64,000 bases of DNA, from positions 56,618,001-56,682,000 of the forward strand of contig NC_059346.1 of the NCBI RefSeq assembly GCF_019703515.2. Reading direction: 5' to 3'. Positions 1 to 10,379 of this stretch are shown here, piece by piece. Positions within the stretch are counted from its first letter, which is position 1, and every line of letters starts with the position of its first letter. Both the position numbers and the translations under genes were made by a program. Origin of the DNA: Myxocyprinus asiaticus. Its lineage: Eukaryota; Chordata; Actinopteri; Cypriniformes; Catostomidae. The notes under the pieces were generated by a model. The model saw nothing but the letters and a program-made list of their open reading frames with translations, made no database searches and had not been told where the DNA came from.

Positions 1-2511
1 TAAATATAAAAGCTTGATTCAACTTGCGACAGGAATATGTTAATGATGTATAGTAAAAAGTAATATTCACTAAAACATGTATTCACAATAATTATAATTA
101 TAATAATAATGTTTAAGCAATATCTCACAAGCAAGAGTGCTGTTGTACTACATTTTTTTTTTTTTTTTTTTAGGAATGTTTTAATTTATACTGTGTTCTG
201 TTGTGCAGCACTTTAAAAATAAAAGCACTTTATTTGGTAAAAAAAAAAAAAATTCAATGGTATGATGAAAAGCAATTGTTTTTATTTTTTTTACGTTTTA
301 TGCATTGAGACATTAATTAGACACCATTTTGATGCTGAAGTTGAATTAAATTTCAAAACATGGAATTCTGAAAAAAGAAAAGGATAACAATTTTATGTTG
401 TAAAGGGCCCTACTTGAATGAAACATGCACTTTTTTTGCATTGATATTTAATGATTTAACTTTTAAAATAGGCTAAAAAGGGTGTTCAATTGAATAGTAT
501 CCATTTTTGCTGACTAATGAAATTTTGGTTTCATGACAACCCTAATTACAAGAAAGATTGTACAGCGTATGAGCAATGGTAATGATGGCATGCTTTCATG
601 TACTTACTTTTTAATATAATCTCCAGTTATATTATGTTATTTAATCCTTTACTGGGGACCAAATACAGTGTAATGCCCAGTTTACAATGTAATTAAATAA
701 ATATGTAAAAAGATAAAATTGAAAATGTAGTGAAAATGGGGTAGCATCCTATTACTAAAATAAAAAGTGTTTATTCAAGTGTTTTATCCACTACACATTA
801 ATGTTTGTGTTGTAGTACACATATCAATTTAAGAGGTGAAACTTGTGATATGGATGATTAAGTTCATTTGAAGACTTTTTTTTATATTACAACCTACAGC
901 CTGGGTTAGGACAATGGAAATGAACCGTAATACAACAATAGTAGGTCTATCCACTGTAAACAATAAGACTGTAATATAAAATACACAAAACGAGCATTCA
1001 AGAATGATGGAGATGAAATATGCTTTATTAAACATGAAAATCATAATCAGAAATATGCAATATGACAATTACAATAATAAACAGTTTTTAATCTTTTTTT
1101 GTTTTGTTTTTGGAGGTAAAGTTATAATAGAGAGATTGTAACATGCTTAACAAATTGATATGTACATTACTGTGCATTAAATCAGTACAGTATAAACAAC
1201 TTGAGATGAATATACATTCATGGGGAATTACCTTGTAGTATCTTGTTCCTATAGTGGCTTTTAAACAGACTATCTGCTAAAAGGGCAATGTAAAGTGATA
1301 TAACTTATGCATTTCTGCAACTGGGTTAAAAGTAATGAGAAAACCGGTGAATTTAGGGAATCTCGAAACTGCAGCAGTTATAAAATACTCAGAAGTCATG
1401 AATATTGGTAAACATATTGCAGTAACTTAACCCAAAAACGTAGCCTATTAAACTTGTCATGATTGGTAAACTGTGAACACATGAGAAATTTGATTCATTA
1501 AAGCATGACAAACAATATAAGCTTCAACAACCCTGCCAGAAAACATATCCAGGCATTATAGCAAGTAAACAATGACTGATGTCTCGCTGCTGCTGTCCTG
1601 ATCTGCGACTAACTGAATAGCCATAGCTTCCCAAGACAACATGTGCAAGACACAGCCAGTCCTTCTTTTCTAAACTCACGGACATGACGATTTTGCTGCA
1701 AATCTGATTCAGTAGCTCTAAATAAAAATAATTATTTGAAGGCCTACCAGAGTGAATCGGGGTAAGACAAGGACAGGGTTTTGAACACAGATTTATGTAC
1801 TCTCTCAATCTTGTGTAGTACAGCTTTAAATGATGATAAATATTTATCTTTGACTTTTGTGATTAACAAGATAAATGTAGGCAACAATTAGCGAAAAACT
1901 GCCCAACAAAGGAAAAACACAAAATTGAGTTATGATTGAAATCAGGTCTCACTGTGATTTGTCCTGTGACAGATGAGTTTGGCCCATAAGATGAGTTTTA
2001 GAGAAAAATGCAGTAACTACAAAATCCACATCAAAATACTTCAAGCTGTTTAATACTTCCTTCAATATAAATTTTTCTGTTTAACTGTTGGTGAAGTAAC
2101 GGAGTTTGGCCTTTGTAGGGTAGTATAGGGTATTTTGTTTTTACTGGTGAAACTAGATAGATTTAATACTGTGTTTGATTTGGGTGGGCTGCCCATGCAT
2201 GCCTACCTCCAACCGTGATTCAGAACGGTGAATTTCGCTGAAAGATCATGTTTGCAATGCCAAAAAAAAAAAAAGAAAAGAAAGAGAATAACCAACTTGC
2301 TAATGACCTAGTGAGCACAAGTCAGCAAAGCCAAAAGTAACGAAGCAAGCTTGACGTCTAATATAAGTTAATGTTATATGAGTGTAATAGTTAAAGGATG
2401 AGCAAGGAGGAGGCGGGAACCGGCTGAACAGTAAACGTAACTTTTAATGTAAATATCAACTTAAAACAAAATAAAACATAAGACAAACACACATGCAGTG
2501 TGGCCGTGTGC

Positions 2512-2551
<40 letters not shown>

Positions 2552-2923
2552 AACTGGCATCTCTGGCTCCCCTTTATCTCGCTCTCCCACTGATCATCTG
2601 ATTCAGCGCCAGCCATGCACCCTCTCTGCCCAGCCATGCCCTCCTCCTCGTCACAATGAACTGTCCTATTATGATTATGGAACAATAAATTAGCATTTTC
2701 TATTGTATAGTATGTACTCATTCAATTATGAGCTTTTGTTAATTTTAATCAAACAAATCTTACATAGTGCAGCTTTAAATGATGATCTAACACAAAAACT
2801 ACTCAACACTGAGAAAATAACCCAAGAAAATGACCCAATAGGCTCAACCCAGCGTCTGGGTACAACAAATAACCCAGCATTTTTTAGAATGTATGTGGAC
2901 TTGCTGACTGTGATAAAAGTCTA
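1..2923. other. A+T-rich non-genic DNA with a (TC)19 microsatellite
   Basis: No reading frame here resembles a protein; the longest frames are short, low-complexity or antisense accidents. Homopolymer T and A runs lie near 152-170 and 240-251, and an A-rich patch near 2261-2285. A clean TC dinucleotide tract occupies 2513-2550. Nothing else is supportable. Confidence 0.8.
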
Positions 2924-3478
2924 ATGCTGTGTTCGATTCAAGTTGGATGTGGGATATTCCTACTTGATATCTCAAACCATAAATGTATTCCATTGTCAGA
3001 TGCTCGGAATTTGACGTTTAAGGAAACAAAACTGCAATGCTCCCGTTAGATTAGCAGGTGCTTGACTGTCACTAGAGATGTCTCCTAGCAACCAATTCAG
3101 AAAGAATCTGCAACGCTAGCATTTGTGTTACAGGGGTACGATTATCAAAAGAGAGTATCATTTACCATGTTCTGAACACCTGCTACTCTGCTAACGTTTA
3201 TTAAACATGCTTTAATATCATGTAATGTAGGAACTTTGACTCATTTATCGATATTATTTAATACAAGTGAATGTTTATCACTTATTTTGTATATCTTCCT
3301 GGGTGCCAACATGATTGTGTGATGTCACGCACCTGCATCTCTGCGAAATCGGAGTTAAAAATTTCCGCATGACTTTTCAAGTTGGAATTACGACTTCAAG
3401 TGGCATTCCATTACACTTTTCCCAGTTGGAAGTTGGAAAATCCGACTTTCCGAGTCGAATGGAATGCAGCATCATATA
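2924..3478. repeat. MITE-like element with imperfect terminal inverted repeats
   Basis: The left end reads atgctgtgttcgattcaag and the right end, reverse-complemented, reads atgctgcattccattcgac, so the interval is bounded by imperfect inverted repeats. There is no coding capacity. It resembles the short non-autonomous DNA elements common in fish. No target duplication was found and the superfamily is unknown. Confidence 0.5.
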
Positions 3479-3891
3479 CACCTTTTTTCAGCCCTGCCTT
3501 TTTTCAGTGGTTCGCTCTTCTGAATTTTGTCATCTAACTTCCTGTTTGTTTTGAGGCTACTGAGAAGAGTCGATCAAAATGGAATATGTGTGGGAGCACA
3601 GAAAGTATTTTTTGTTGATAGTTGATAGTTGATAGTGTGAGTCTACACCACCCCTTTACTACGTGAAAATGTTGTGAGGTTTTTTTTCTGTCACTGTAAA
3701 TGTTCATTTTTCCAACACCCATGGAGGTAAATTGGACCTGGCAGATCACATTCAGACAGCTATGACACACTGCACTTTTTCATGTTACAAGTGTTTAATT
3801 GTTATATGTGTAATTCTGATCAATTTTTTAGGTTTTAATTTGTGTTAAAATGTGTAGTTTACATGAAATTTAAAACAGTTACAGCTCGTAT
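3479..3891. other. Non-genic spacer
   Basis: No coding or structural feature seen apart from short T and A runs; it lies between the MITE-like element and the TIR of the Tc1-type element. Confidence 0.7.
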
Positions 3892-4099
3892 TACACTGCC
3901 AGGCCAAAAAAAAAAAAAAAAAAAAGACACTGTTTGAATTTAAATAAGCAGATACTTGAGAGCCTGTGATTCGATCATTATTGCAGTGAATAATATGTCT
4001 CAGCTGGCAACAATTATTTTAACCCTAACTGATGCAGTGTGTTGCTTCTCATTTCTTAAACAACCATATCAGAAGACGTATCCTGTGGTCGTGGAAAAG

Positions 4100-6266
4100 A
4101 TTTACATTTTCATTTATTCATTTGGCAAACGCTTTTATCCAAAGTGACTTACAAAAGTGGAAAACATAAGTGAATCATCTTAAGGAGACAGTGGTACGAA
4201 AAGTGCCATATTACAAAGTTTCACTAGCATCAGATTAGTATTCAAAACAGAATAAAGTGCAAATAAAGTTTTTTATTTTATTTATTTATTTTTTTTATGA
4301 CTGGTTAAGTGCTCATGGAAAAGATGTGTTTTTAGTCATTTTTTGAAGACAGAGAGTGAGTCAGCTTCATGGATGGAGTTGGGAAGGTCGTTCCACCAAT
4401 GTGGTATGATGAAGCCGAAAGTCCGGGAAAGTGTTTTAGTGCCTCTTTGTGTTGGTACAACAAGGCGACGTTCCTTAGCCGACCGCAGGCTTCTAGCGGG
4501 CGCGTAGCTCTGCATAAATTATTTTAGGTATGCTGGAGCAGACCCAGTGACTGTTCTGTATGCCAGCATCAGAGCCTTGAATTTGATACGTGCATCAACC
4601 GGCAGCCAGTGGAGAGAGACAAGAAGTGGTGTAACATGTGCTCTTTTTGGTTCATTAAAGACCAGACGTGCTGCTGCATTCTGGATCATTTGCAGGCGTA
4701 TAATTGCACATGCAGGGAGGCCTGCAATGAGAGCGTTACAGTAGTCCAGTCTAGTTATGACAAGTGACTGGACAAGCAGTTGTGTGGAATGTTCAGAGAG
4801 GAAGGGTCTTATCTTCCTGATATTGTTGAGTGTAAATCTACATGATCTTGCAGTCTTTGAGATGTGGTCTGTGAAATTTAGTCTGTTATCGATGTTTACC
4901 CCTACATTTCTGACCGATTTGGAAGGCGTTACTGTAGTTGCACCCAGCTGCACGGTGATGTTGTGTTCAACAGCAGGGTTGGCTGGAAAGACAAGGAGTT
5001 CAGTCTTGGCTGGGTTGAGTTGCAGGTGGTGCTCCTTCATCCAGGCTGAGATGTCTGCCAGGCAGGCAGAAATTCAAGCAGTCACTGTGGTGTCGTTGGG
5101 CTGGAAAGACAAGTAGAGTTGCGTGTCATCAGCGTAGCAGTGGTAAGAGAAACCATGTGTCTGAATGATGGGTCCCAGTGATGTTGTGTATATAGAAAAG
5201 AGAAGTGGCCCAAGCACTGATCCCTGAGGTACCCCAGTAAGTAGCTGATGTGGCTTGGATACCTCACCTCTCCAGGCTACCTTGAAGGACCTACCTGAGA
5301 GATTGGAGTTAAACCAGTCAAGCACAGTTCCTGTGATGCCCAGCGAGGTGAGGGTAGAGAGTAAGATCTGATGGTTGACTGTGTCAAAGGCTGCAGAAAG
5401 GTTCAGCAGAATCAGGACGGATGATCTTGATTCAGCTTTCACCTGTCTCAGCGACAGACAGCAGGGCAGTCTCGGTGTCCACTTTTGAAGCCTGACTGAT
5501 TGTCATCCAGCAGCTTGTTCTGTGAGAGATAGGCAGAGATTTGCCCTTTCAAGTGTTTTTGCCATGAATGGGATGAGAGAGACTGGTCTGTAGTGTTCTA
5601 TTTGTGTGGGGTTAAGTGCGGGTTTCTTCAGCAGTGGGGTTACTTGAGCCTGCTTAAATGTAGTGGGAAAAGTGCCTGTAAGTAGAGATGTGTTAATTAT
5701 GTATGTGAGTGCAGATAGGATGGACGTAGAGATGGCCTGGAGAAGGTGAGAAGGAATGGGGTCAAGGGAACAGGTGGTGGGGTGGTTGGAGGGGAGGAGG
5801 TTAGAGACCTCAGTGTCAGTCAGAGGAGAGAACAGAGACAGAAGAGTTGCATACAGGAGACGGGTGTTTGATAGGGTGTGGTGCTGAGAATGTATTGCTG
5901 ATGGTTGTAACCTTATTAGTACAAAATGTGTCGAAAACATCTGCTGTCAGTGATGTGTCAGGTGGTGGAGGTGGAGGGCAGAGAAGTGTGTTGAATGTTC
6001 TAAACAAGCTGCGAGTGTCTGTGGTGCTGTTGATCTTGTTCTGGTAATAGGAGGTTTTTGCAGATTTATTGTTATCAGAAAAAGTTGCAAGCAGAGACTG
6101 ATATTTACCTAGATCTGCTTGATCTTTAGATTTCCGCCATCTCTCAGCTGCCCTGAGGTCAGTCCGATGTTCACGAAGGACATCAGACAGCCAGGGGCTG
6201 GGTGGTGTAGCACGTACTGGCCTAGAGGAGATAGGACAGATGTTGTCTAGACTGTGTTTCGGAAGG
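4100..6266 (-). mobile_element. 5'-truncated L2-type LINE inserted in the Tc1 element
   Basis: A minus-strand non-LTR retrotransposon. Its 3' end is at the left (about 4100-4518, non-coding, containing the motif cgcttttatccaaagtgact common in fish repeats) and its truncated 5' end is at about 6266, where Tc1 sequence resumes. Only the region between endonuclease and reverse transcriptase, and the domains after it, remain. 5' truncation is typical of target-primed reverse transcription. A long target duplication is not obvious. The boundaries are good to a few bases because the interrupted Tc1 gives the reference. Confidence 0.85.
4519..6266 (-). pseudogene. L2 ORF2 remnant: reverse transcriptase, frameshifted
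   Basis: The polyprotein of the L2 LINE read right to left in several frames. Segment 6266-5816 is the linker before the reverse transcriptase. Segment 5940-5503 holds the start of the RT domain (HYRPVSLIPF). Segment 5442-5074 holds the RT core, with AAFDTVNH, the GVPQGSVLGPLLF motif and the catalytic box YADDTQLYLSF. Segment 5040-4519 is the thumb and C-terminal region (LDYCNALIAGLP, LHWLPVDARI). The segments lie in different frames or are separated by stops, so this copy is dead. The endonuclease domain is absent through truncation. The residues at the far 5' end of the open frame (starting about 6289) belong to the flanking Tc1 element. Family assignment to L2 is by the RT and C-terminal motifs. 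Confidence 0.88.
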
Positions 6267-6281
6267 GGCAAATTATTGGCC

Positions 6282-7136
6282 TGCATCAAGCAAAGAAAAC
6301 AACTAAGGAGATTGCTGAAATCACTGGAATTGGGTTAAGAACTGTCCAACACATTTTTAAAACCTAGAAGTGTAGTGATGAACTGTCAGCTTCACGGTAG
6401 AAATGTGGTTGGAAAAAAATCTTGAATGATCGTGATCGGAGACCACTAAAATCCTTGGTGAAGTCACATCATAAAAAAATCGACAGTAGAACTCGTGACT
6501 GTTTAATAGTGTAAGTAAGAGGATTTCCACATGCACAATGTGACTAGAACTTACAGGATTGGGACTAAACAGCTGTGTGGCCACTAGAAAGCCACTTGTC
6601 AGTGAGGCTAAATGGAAAAAATAACTTCAATTTGTTAGGGAGCATAAAGATTGGACTGTGGAGCAATGGAAAAAGGTCATGTGGTCTGATGAGTCCAGAT
6701 TTACCATATTCCAAAGCGATGGGCACGTCAGGGTAAGAAGGGAAGCACATGAAGCGATGCACCCGTCATGCAGTGCCCACTGTACAAGCCTTTGGAGGCA
6801 GTGTTTTGATCTGGGGTTGCTTCAATTGGTCAGGTCTAGGCTTAGGAACGTTATGCGGCTGACTACCTGAATGTACTGAATGACCAGGTTATCCCATCAA
6901 TGGATTTTTTCTTCCCTGATGGCACGGGCATATTCCAGGATGACAATGACAAGATTCATGGGGCTCAAATTGTGAAAGAGTGGTTCAGGAAGCATGAGGA
7001 ATCATTTTCACACATGAATTGGCTACCACAGATTTCTGACCTTAACCCAATTGAAAGTCTTTGGGATGTGCTGAAGAAGACTTTATGGAGTGGTTCGACT
7101 CTCCCTTCATTAATACAAGATCTTGTCCAAAAATGA
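6282..7136 (+). pseudogene. Tc1-type (DD36E-like) transposase remnant
   Basis: Transposase of the split Tc1 element. The N-terminal helix-turn-helix region is readable just after the L2 junction (KKTTKEIAEITGIG). An N-terminal catalytic-domain piece at 6658-6870 contains WSDESRFTIFQSDG, with the first catalytic Asp. The C-terminal piece at 6900-7136 contains the second Asp (FQDDND) and [10 protein letters not shown] with the Glu. Many stops and frame changes separate the pieces, so no product is possible. A DNA-cutting and strand-transfer role is known for the family only. Sequence decay is greater than in the neighbouring element at 7852-9098, suggesting an older insertion. Confidence 0.85.
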
Positions 7137-7255
7137 ATGCAACTCTGGGCAGAAATAAATGTTGTGACGTTGCATAAGGTTGTTGAAACAAAAGGCTAAA
7201 GATGGTCCAATTAAATATTAGAGTATGCAATTTTTTTATTTGGCCAGGCAGTGTA

Positions 7256-7849
7256 CTGTATTTCACATGCAAGCTCATGACATTAAAGGAAATACAATTT
7301 ATTTATTTATTTTTCTCAATTTGTCACCTCACATTTTTAAGAGGTTTAATCATGATAATTGTAAATGGAATATAAAATATAATGTACACTTACACATGTA
7401 CTGTATATGTGTTCCCCTGTCCCGGTTTAACACAAAAAAAACCCCGCAATGGGAGAATTACACGAGAAGATGGCCAGAGCTATCGTAAACAGATCTTTTT
7501 AATAAATTTGTGATGTCTCTTGGAGTTTCATGAGCACTTTAACATCAACACCATAGACATCTATATAGAAAACGCTAAATCGGAAGTTCAAAGACAAAAT
7601 TTTCTAGATGGTTGCATGCTAGTTTCTCTGGCGCATATGGTTATTAGCTGCATAAAAGTGGTCCATACAATATGTGCTTCCAAGTTTTCAGAAGCCATAC
7701 AATAACTTTTGAAAATAAGACCCAAAATAAGTTATTATTTGCCAAATAATGTATGCATAACCAAGTATGATGTCAATGACTTCTCTTATTTCTCATGACC
7801 ATGATCATGTTACGCTAAGTATAAAAAATCACATAGGTTTGTAATGACA
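7256..7849. other. Non-genic spacer
   Basis: No gene recognised. The last few dozen bases may be the outer part of a short MITE whose other end appears after the Tc1 element at 9104-9154. Confidence 0.6.
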
Positions 7850-7851
7850 TA

Positions 7852-9098
7852 CACTATATTGCCAAAAGTATTCGCTCATCTGCCTTTAGACGCATATGAA
7901 CTTAAGTGACATCCCATTCTTAATCCATAGGGTTTAATATGACGTCGGCCCACCCATTGCAGCTATAACAGCTTCAACTCTTCTGGGAAGGCTTTCCACA
8001 AGGTTTAGGAGTGTGTTTATGGGAATTTTTGACCATTCTTCCAGAAGCGCATTTGTGAGGTCAGACACTGATGTTGGACGAGAAGGCCTGGCTCGCAGTC
8101 TTCGCACTAATTCATCCCAAAGGTGCTCTATTGGGTTGAGGTCAGGACTCTGTGCAGGCCAGTCAAGTTCTTCCACACCAAACTCGCTCATCCATGTCTT
8201 TATGGACCTTGCTTTGTGCACTGGTGCGCAGTCATGTTGGAACAGGAAGGGGCCATCCCCAAACTGTTCCCACAAAGTTGGGAGCATGGAATTGTCCAAA
8301 ATCTCTTGGTATGCTGAAGCATTCAGAGTTCCTTTCACTGGAACTAAGGGGCCAAGCCCAGCTCCTGAAAAACACCCCACACCATAATCCCCCCTCCACC
8401 AAACTTCACAGTTGGCACAATGCAGTCAGACAAGTACCGTTCTCCTGGCAACCGCCAAACCCAGACTCGTCCATCAGATTGCCAGATGGAGAAGCGTGAT
8501 TCGTCACTCCAGAGAACGCGTCTCCACTGCTCTAGAGTCCAGTGGCGGAGTGCTTTACACCACTGCATCTGACACTTTGCATTGCACTTGGTGATGTATG
8601 GCTTGGATGCAGCTGCTCGGCCATGGAAACCCATTCCATGAAGCTCTCTACGCACTGTTCTTGAGCTAATCTGAAGGCCACATGAACTTTGGAGGTCTGT
8701 AGCGATTGACTCTGCAGAAAGTTGGCGACCTCTGCGCACTATGCGCCTCAGCATCCGCTGACCCCGCTCTGTCATTTTACGTGGCCTACCACTTCGTGGC
8801 TGAGTTGCTGTCATTCCCAATCACTTCCACTTTGTTATAATACCACTGACAGTTGACTGTGGAATATTTAGTAGCGAGGAAATTTCACGACTGGACTTGT
8901 TGCACAGGTGGCATCCTATCACAGTACCACGCTGGAATTCACTGAGCTCCTGAGAGCGGCCCATTCTTTCACAAATGTTTGTAGAAGCAGTCTGCATGCC
9001 TAGGTGCTTCATTTTATACACCTGTGGCCATGGAAGTGATTGGAACACCTGAATTCAATTATTTGGATGGGTGAGCGAATACTTTTGTCAATATAGTG
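7852..9098 (-). mobile_element. Tc1-like DD34E transposon, nearly complete (1.25 kb)
   Basis: Terminal inverted repeats begin cactatattgccaaaagtat at the left and, read inward from the right on the opposite strand, cactatattgacaaaagtat. Each is flanked by TA (7850-7851 and 9099-9100). The length is normal for a Tc1 element and the single transposase gene lies on the minus strand. It has few inactivating changes, so it is likely the youngest Tc1 copy in the window. It appears to have landed inside a MITE whose terminus survives at 9104-9154. Confidence 0.93.
7934..9048 (-). pseudogene. Tc1 DD34E transposase, broken by one stop and one frameshift
   Basis: Read right to left. Segment 9048-8821 holds the N-terminal helix-turn-helix part (MGRSQELSEFQRGTVIG) and ends in an in-frame TGA. 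Segment 8820-8344 holds the second DNA-binding half with the GRPRKM motif, followed by the first catalytic Asp in [15 protein letters not shown] frame change near 8350-8380 leads to segment 8380-7934, with the second Asp in FLFQHDCAPVH and the Glu in QSPDLNPIEHLW; 34 residues separate them. The TGA is consistent with a decayed CGA arginine codon. All domains and catalytic residues remain, but this copy cannot make a full-length enzyme. Confidence 0.93.
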
Positions 9099-9103
9099 TA
9101 TAT

Positions 9104-9154
9104 ATGAGTAAATGATGACGGAATTGTCATTTTTGATGAACTATCCCTTTAAAT
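9104..9154. repeat. Terminal remnant of a cttta/taaag-ended MITE
   Basis: The sequence from gagtaaatgatgac to gaactatccctttaa matches the terminus of the MITE family seen at 15141-15422, 25605-25890 and 41068-42090. It adjoins the right target TA of the Tc1 element, suggesting that the Tc1 inserted into this MITE. Confidence 0.55.
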
Positions 9155-10014
9155 TGTTCTCATTTGTGATTGTTCTTTCCTATGGGTACAAGACTTTATA
9201 AAAGTTCAGGGCAGCCTTTTTTAACTTATTTGTCATCATGAGTGAAGATTCTTTTCACATCATGTAGAAATAAGAGGGAAGAAAGAGAGCAAGGGAGGGA
9301 AACAGAGAGAGTAAAATATGTGACAGTGGAAAAGTCTAAAAAAATGAACAGCCATGAAAAGCAAAAATGTGGCAGAGGAGGGAGCTGTTGACAGTCACGA
9401 AGTGTGCTGACAAAAGCTGGAGACTCAACTCTATACATACAACTCTGTAGATATATACATTTATTTTAAACCCTTCACACAACAAAACATTTGCTGTGTC
9501 TGAAACCAAAGGCAGCTGCCTTGCTGCCAAGTCAGTCAATGACTTTTTGTATTAAGGTATCTTGGTAGACAGACAGACAGACAGATAGATAGTCCCATTG
9601 TTATGAGTAAATGTATGAATCATGGCAGTCTCATGACCAAAATGTGACCATATCAAATTTTTACCTGCATCATCAAAATCTCATTGCTATGCCATTCTCA
9701 CCTCAGTTCAGATGAATTTCCGCAGGCTCGGTAATCTTCTGATTTATCGTGCAGGTTTAATATAAGTTTAGTTACATTATACAATCATATTAATATTTTA
9801 GATCCCCTAACCCAAACCCATCCCTAAACCTAACCACTAATATAACAAGAATATAATGCTTCACGTGCTATTGGAATTATCGTAAATACGAGTTTCCCAC
9901 TCAGAGGTTGCACATGAACAACCCCTCAAGTTGTATGACTGGGAAACTCAGAGATACTTTTAATAACCGAGTTTCTGAGATAGGAGGAGTCATAAACTTT
10001 AAACATTGCGGAGG
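9155..10014. other. Non-genic DNA with an (AGAC)n/(AGAT)n tract
   Basis: A short tetranucleotide microsatellite (AGAC then AGAT units) lies at about 9569-9592. Near 9890-9990 a weak inverted pair (gagtttcccactcagag and ctgggaaactcagag) suggests a decayed MITE. No gene is supportable. Confidence 0.55.
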
Positions 10015-10379
10015 AGAGTAAGGTTTCTTTAGTGAATGACAGCTTTTATTATTTTTTCGAAATACAGCTAATTGTTAGTGCTTTCCATTTCAGTCATATG
10101 GCACCGCGGATGGCTGCCTCGGTTTGTTGGTGCTCTTTGTTTTGTCTTGTTTTGCTTGTAAATACAGTGTTTTGTCAGGATATCGGGAGCTCTTTCACTA
10201 GAGAAGAGCTCATGAACATCAGGGTCACAACTCCTGCAGATTTATTTCCTACTGTCATCACTACATCTGTGGAATTACAGGACATTCTGGTCAAAGGTGC
10301 CCTCACCTTTGCACATTCAGCGAAATGCCAGAGGAAAGGGAAACGTGCCGGCGTGGTCATGCGTCTCCGCTGAAGCGGA

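Larger units (their letters stand above)
3894..7253 (+). mobile_element. Tc1/mariner transposon (DD36E, Incomer-like) split by an L2 LINE
   Basis: The left terminus (cactgccaggccaaaa) and the right terminus, reverse-complemented (cactgcctggccaaat), are inverted repeats, and both are followed outward by TA, the Tc1/mariner target duplication (3892-3893, 7254-7255). The transposon is interrupted from about 4100 to 6266 by an L2 element. Left transposon sequence stops after gtcgtggaaaaga and resumes at caaattattggcctgcatc, just before the transposase helix-turn-helix region. In the remnant transposase I count 36 residues between the second catalytic Asp (QDDND) and the Glu of NPIESLW. That fits the DD36E Incomer group rather than classical DD34E. 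Subfamily assignment is inference. Confidence 0.85.

Noticed and set aside
829..1068. Hydrophobic 79-codon minus-strand frame
   Set aside because: A+T-rich chance frame with no domain or gene context.
4547..5116. Plus-strand frames across 4547-5116
   Set aside because: They are shadows of the minus-strand L2 reverse transcriptase, which has recognisable motifs.
8013..8594. Plus-strand frames up to 124 codons across the Tc1 element
   Set aside because: Antisense shadows of the transposase on the minus strand.
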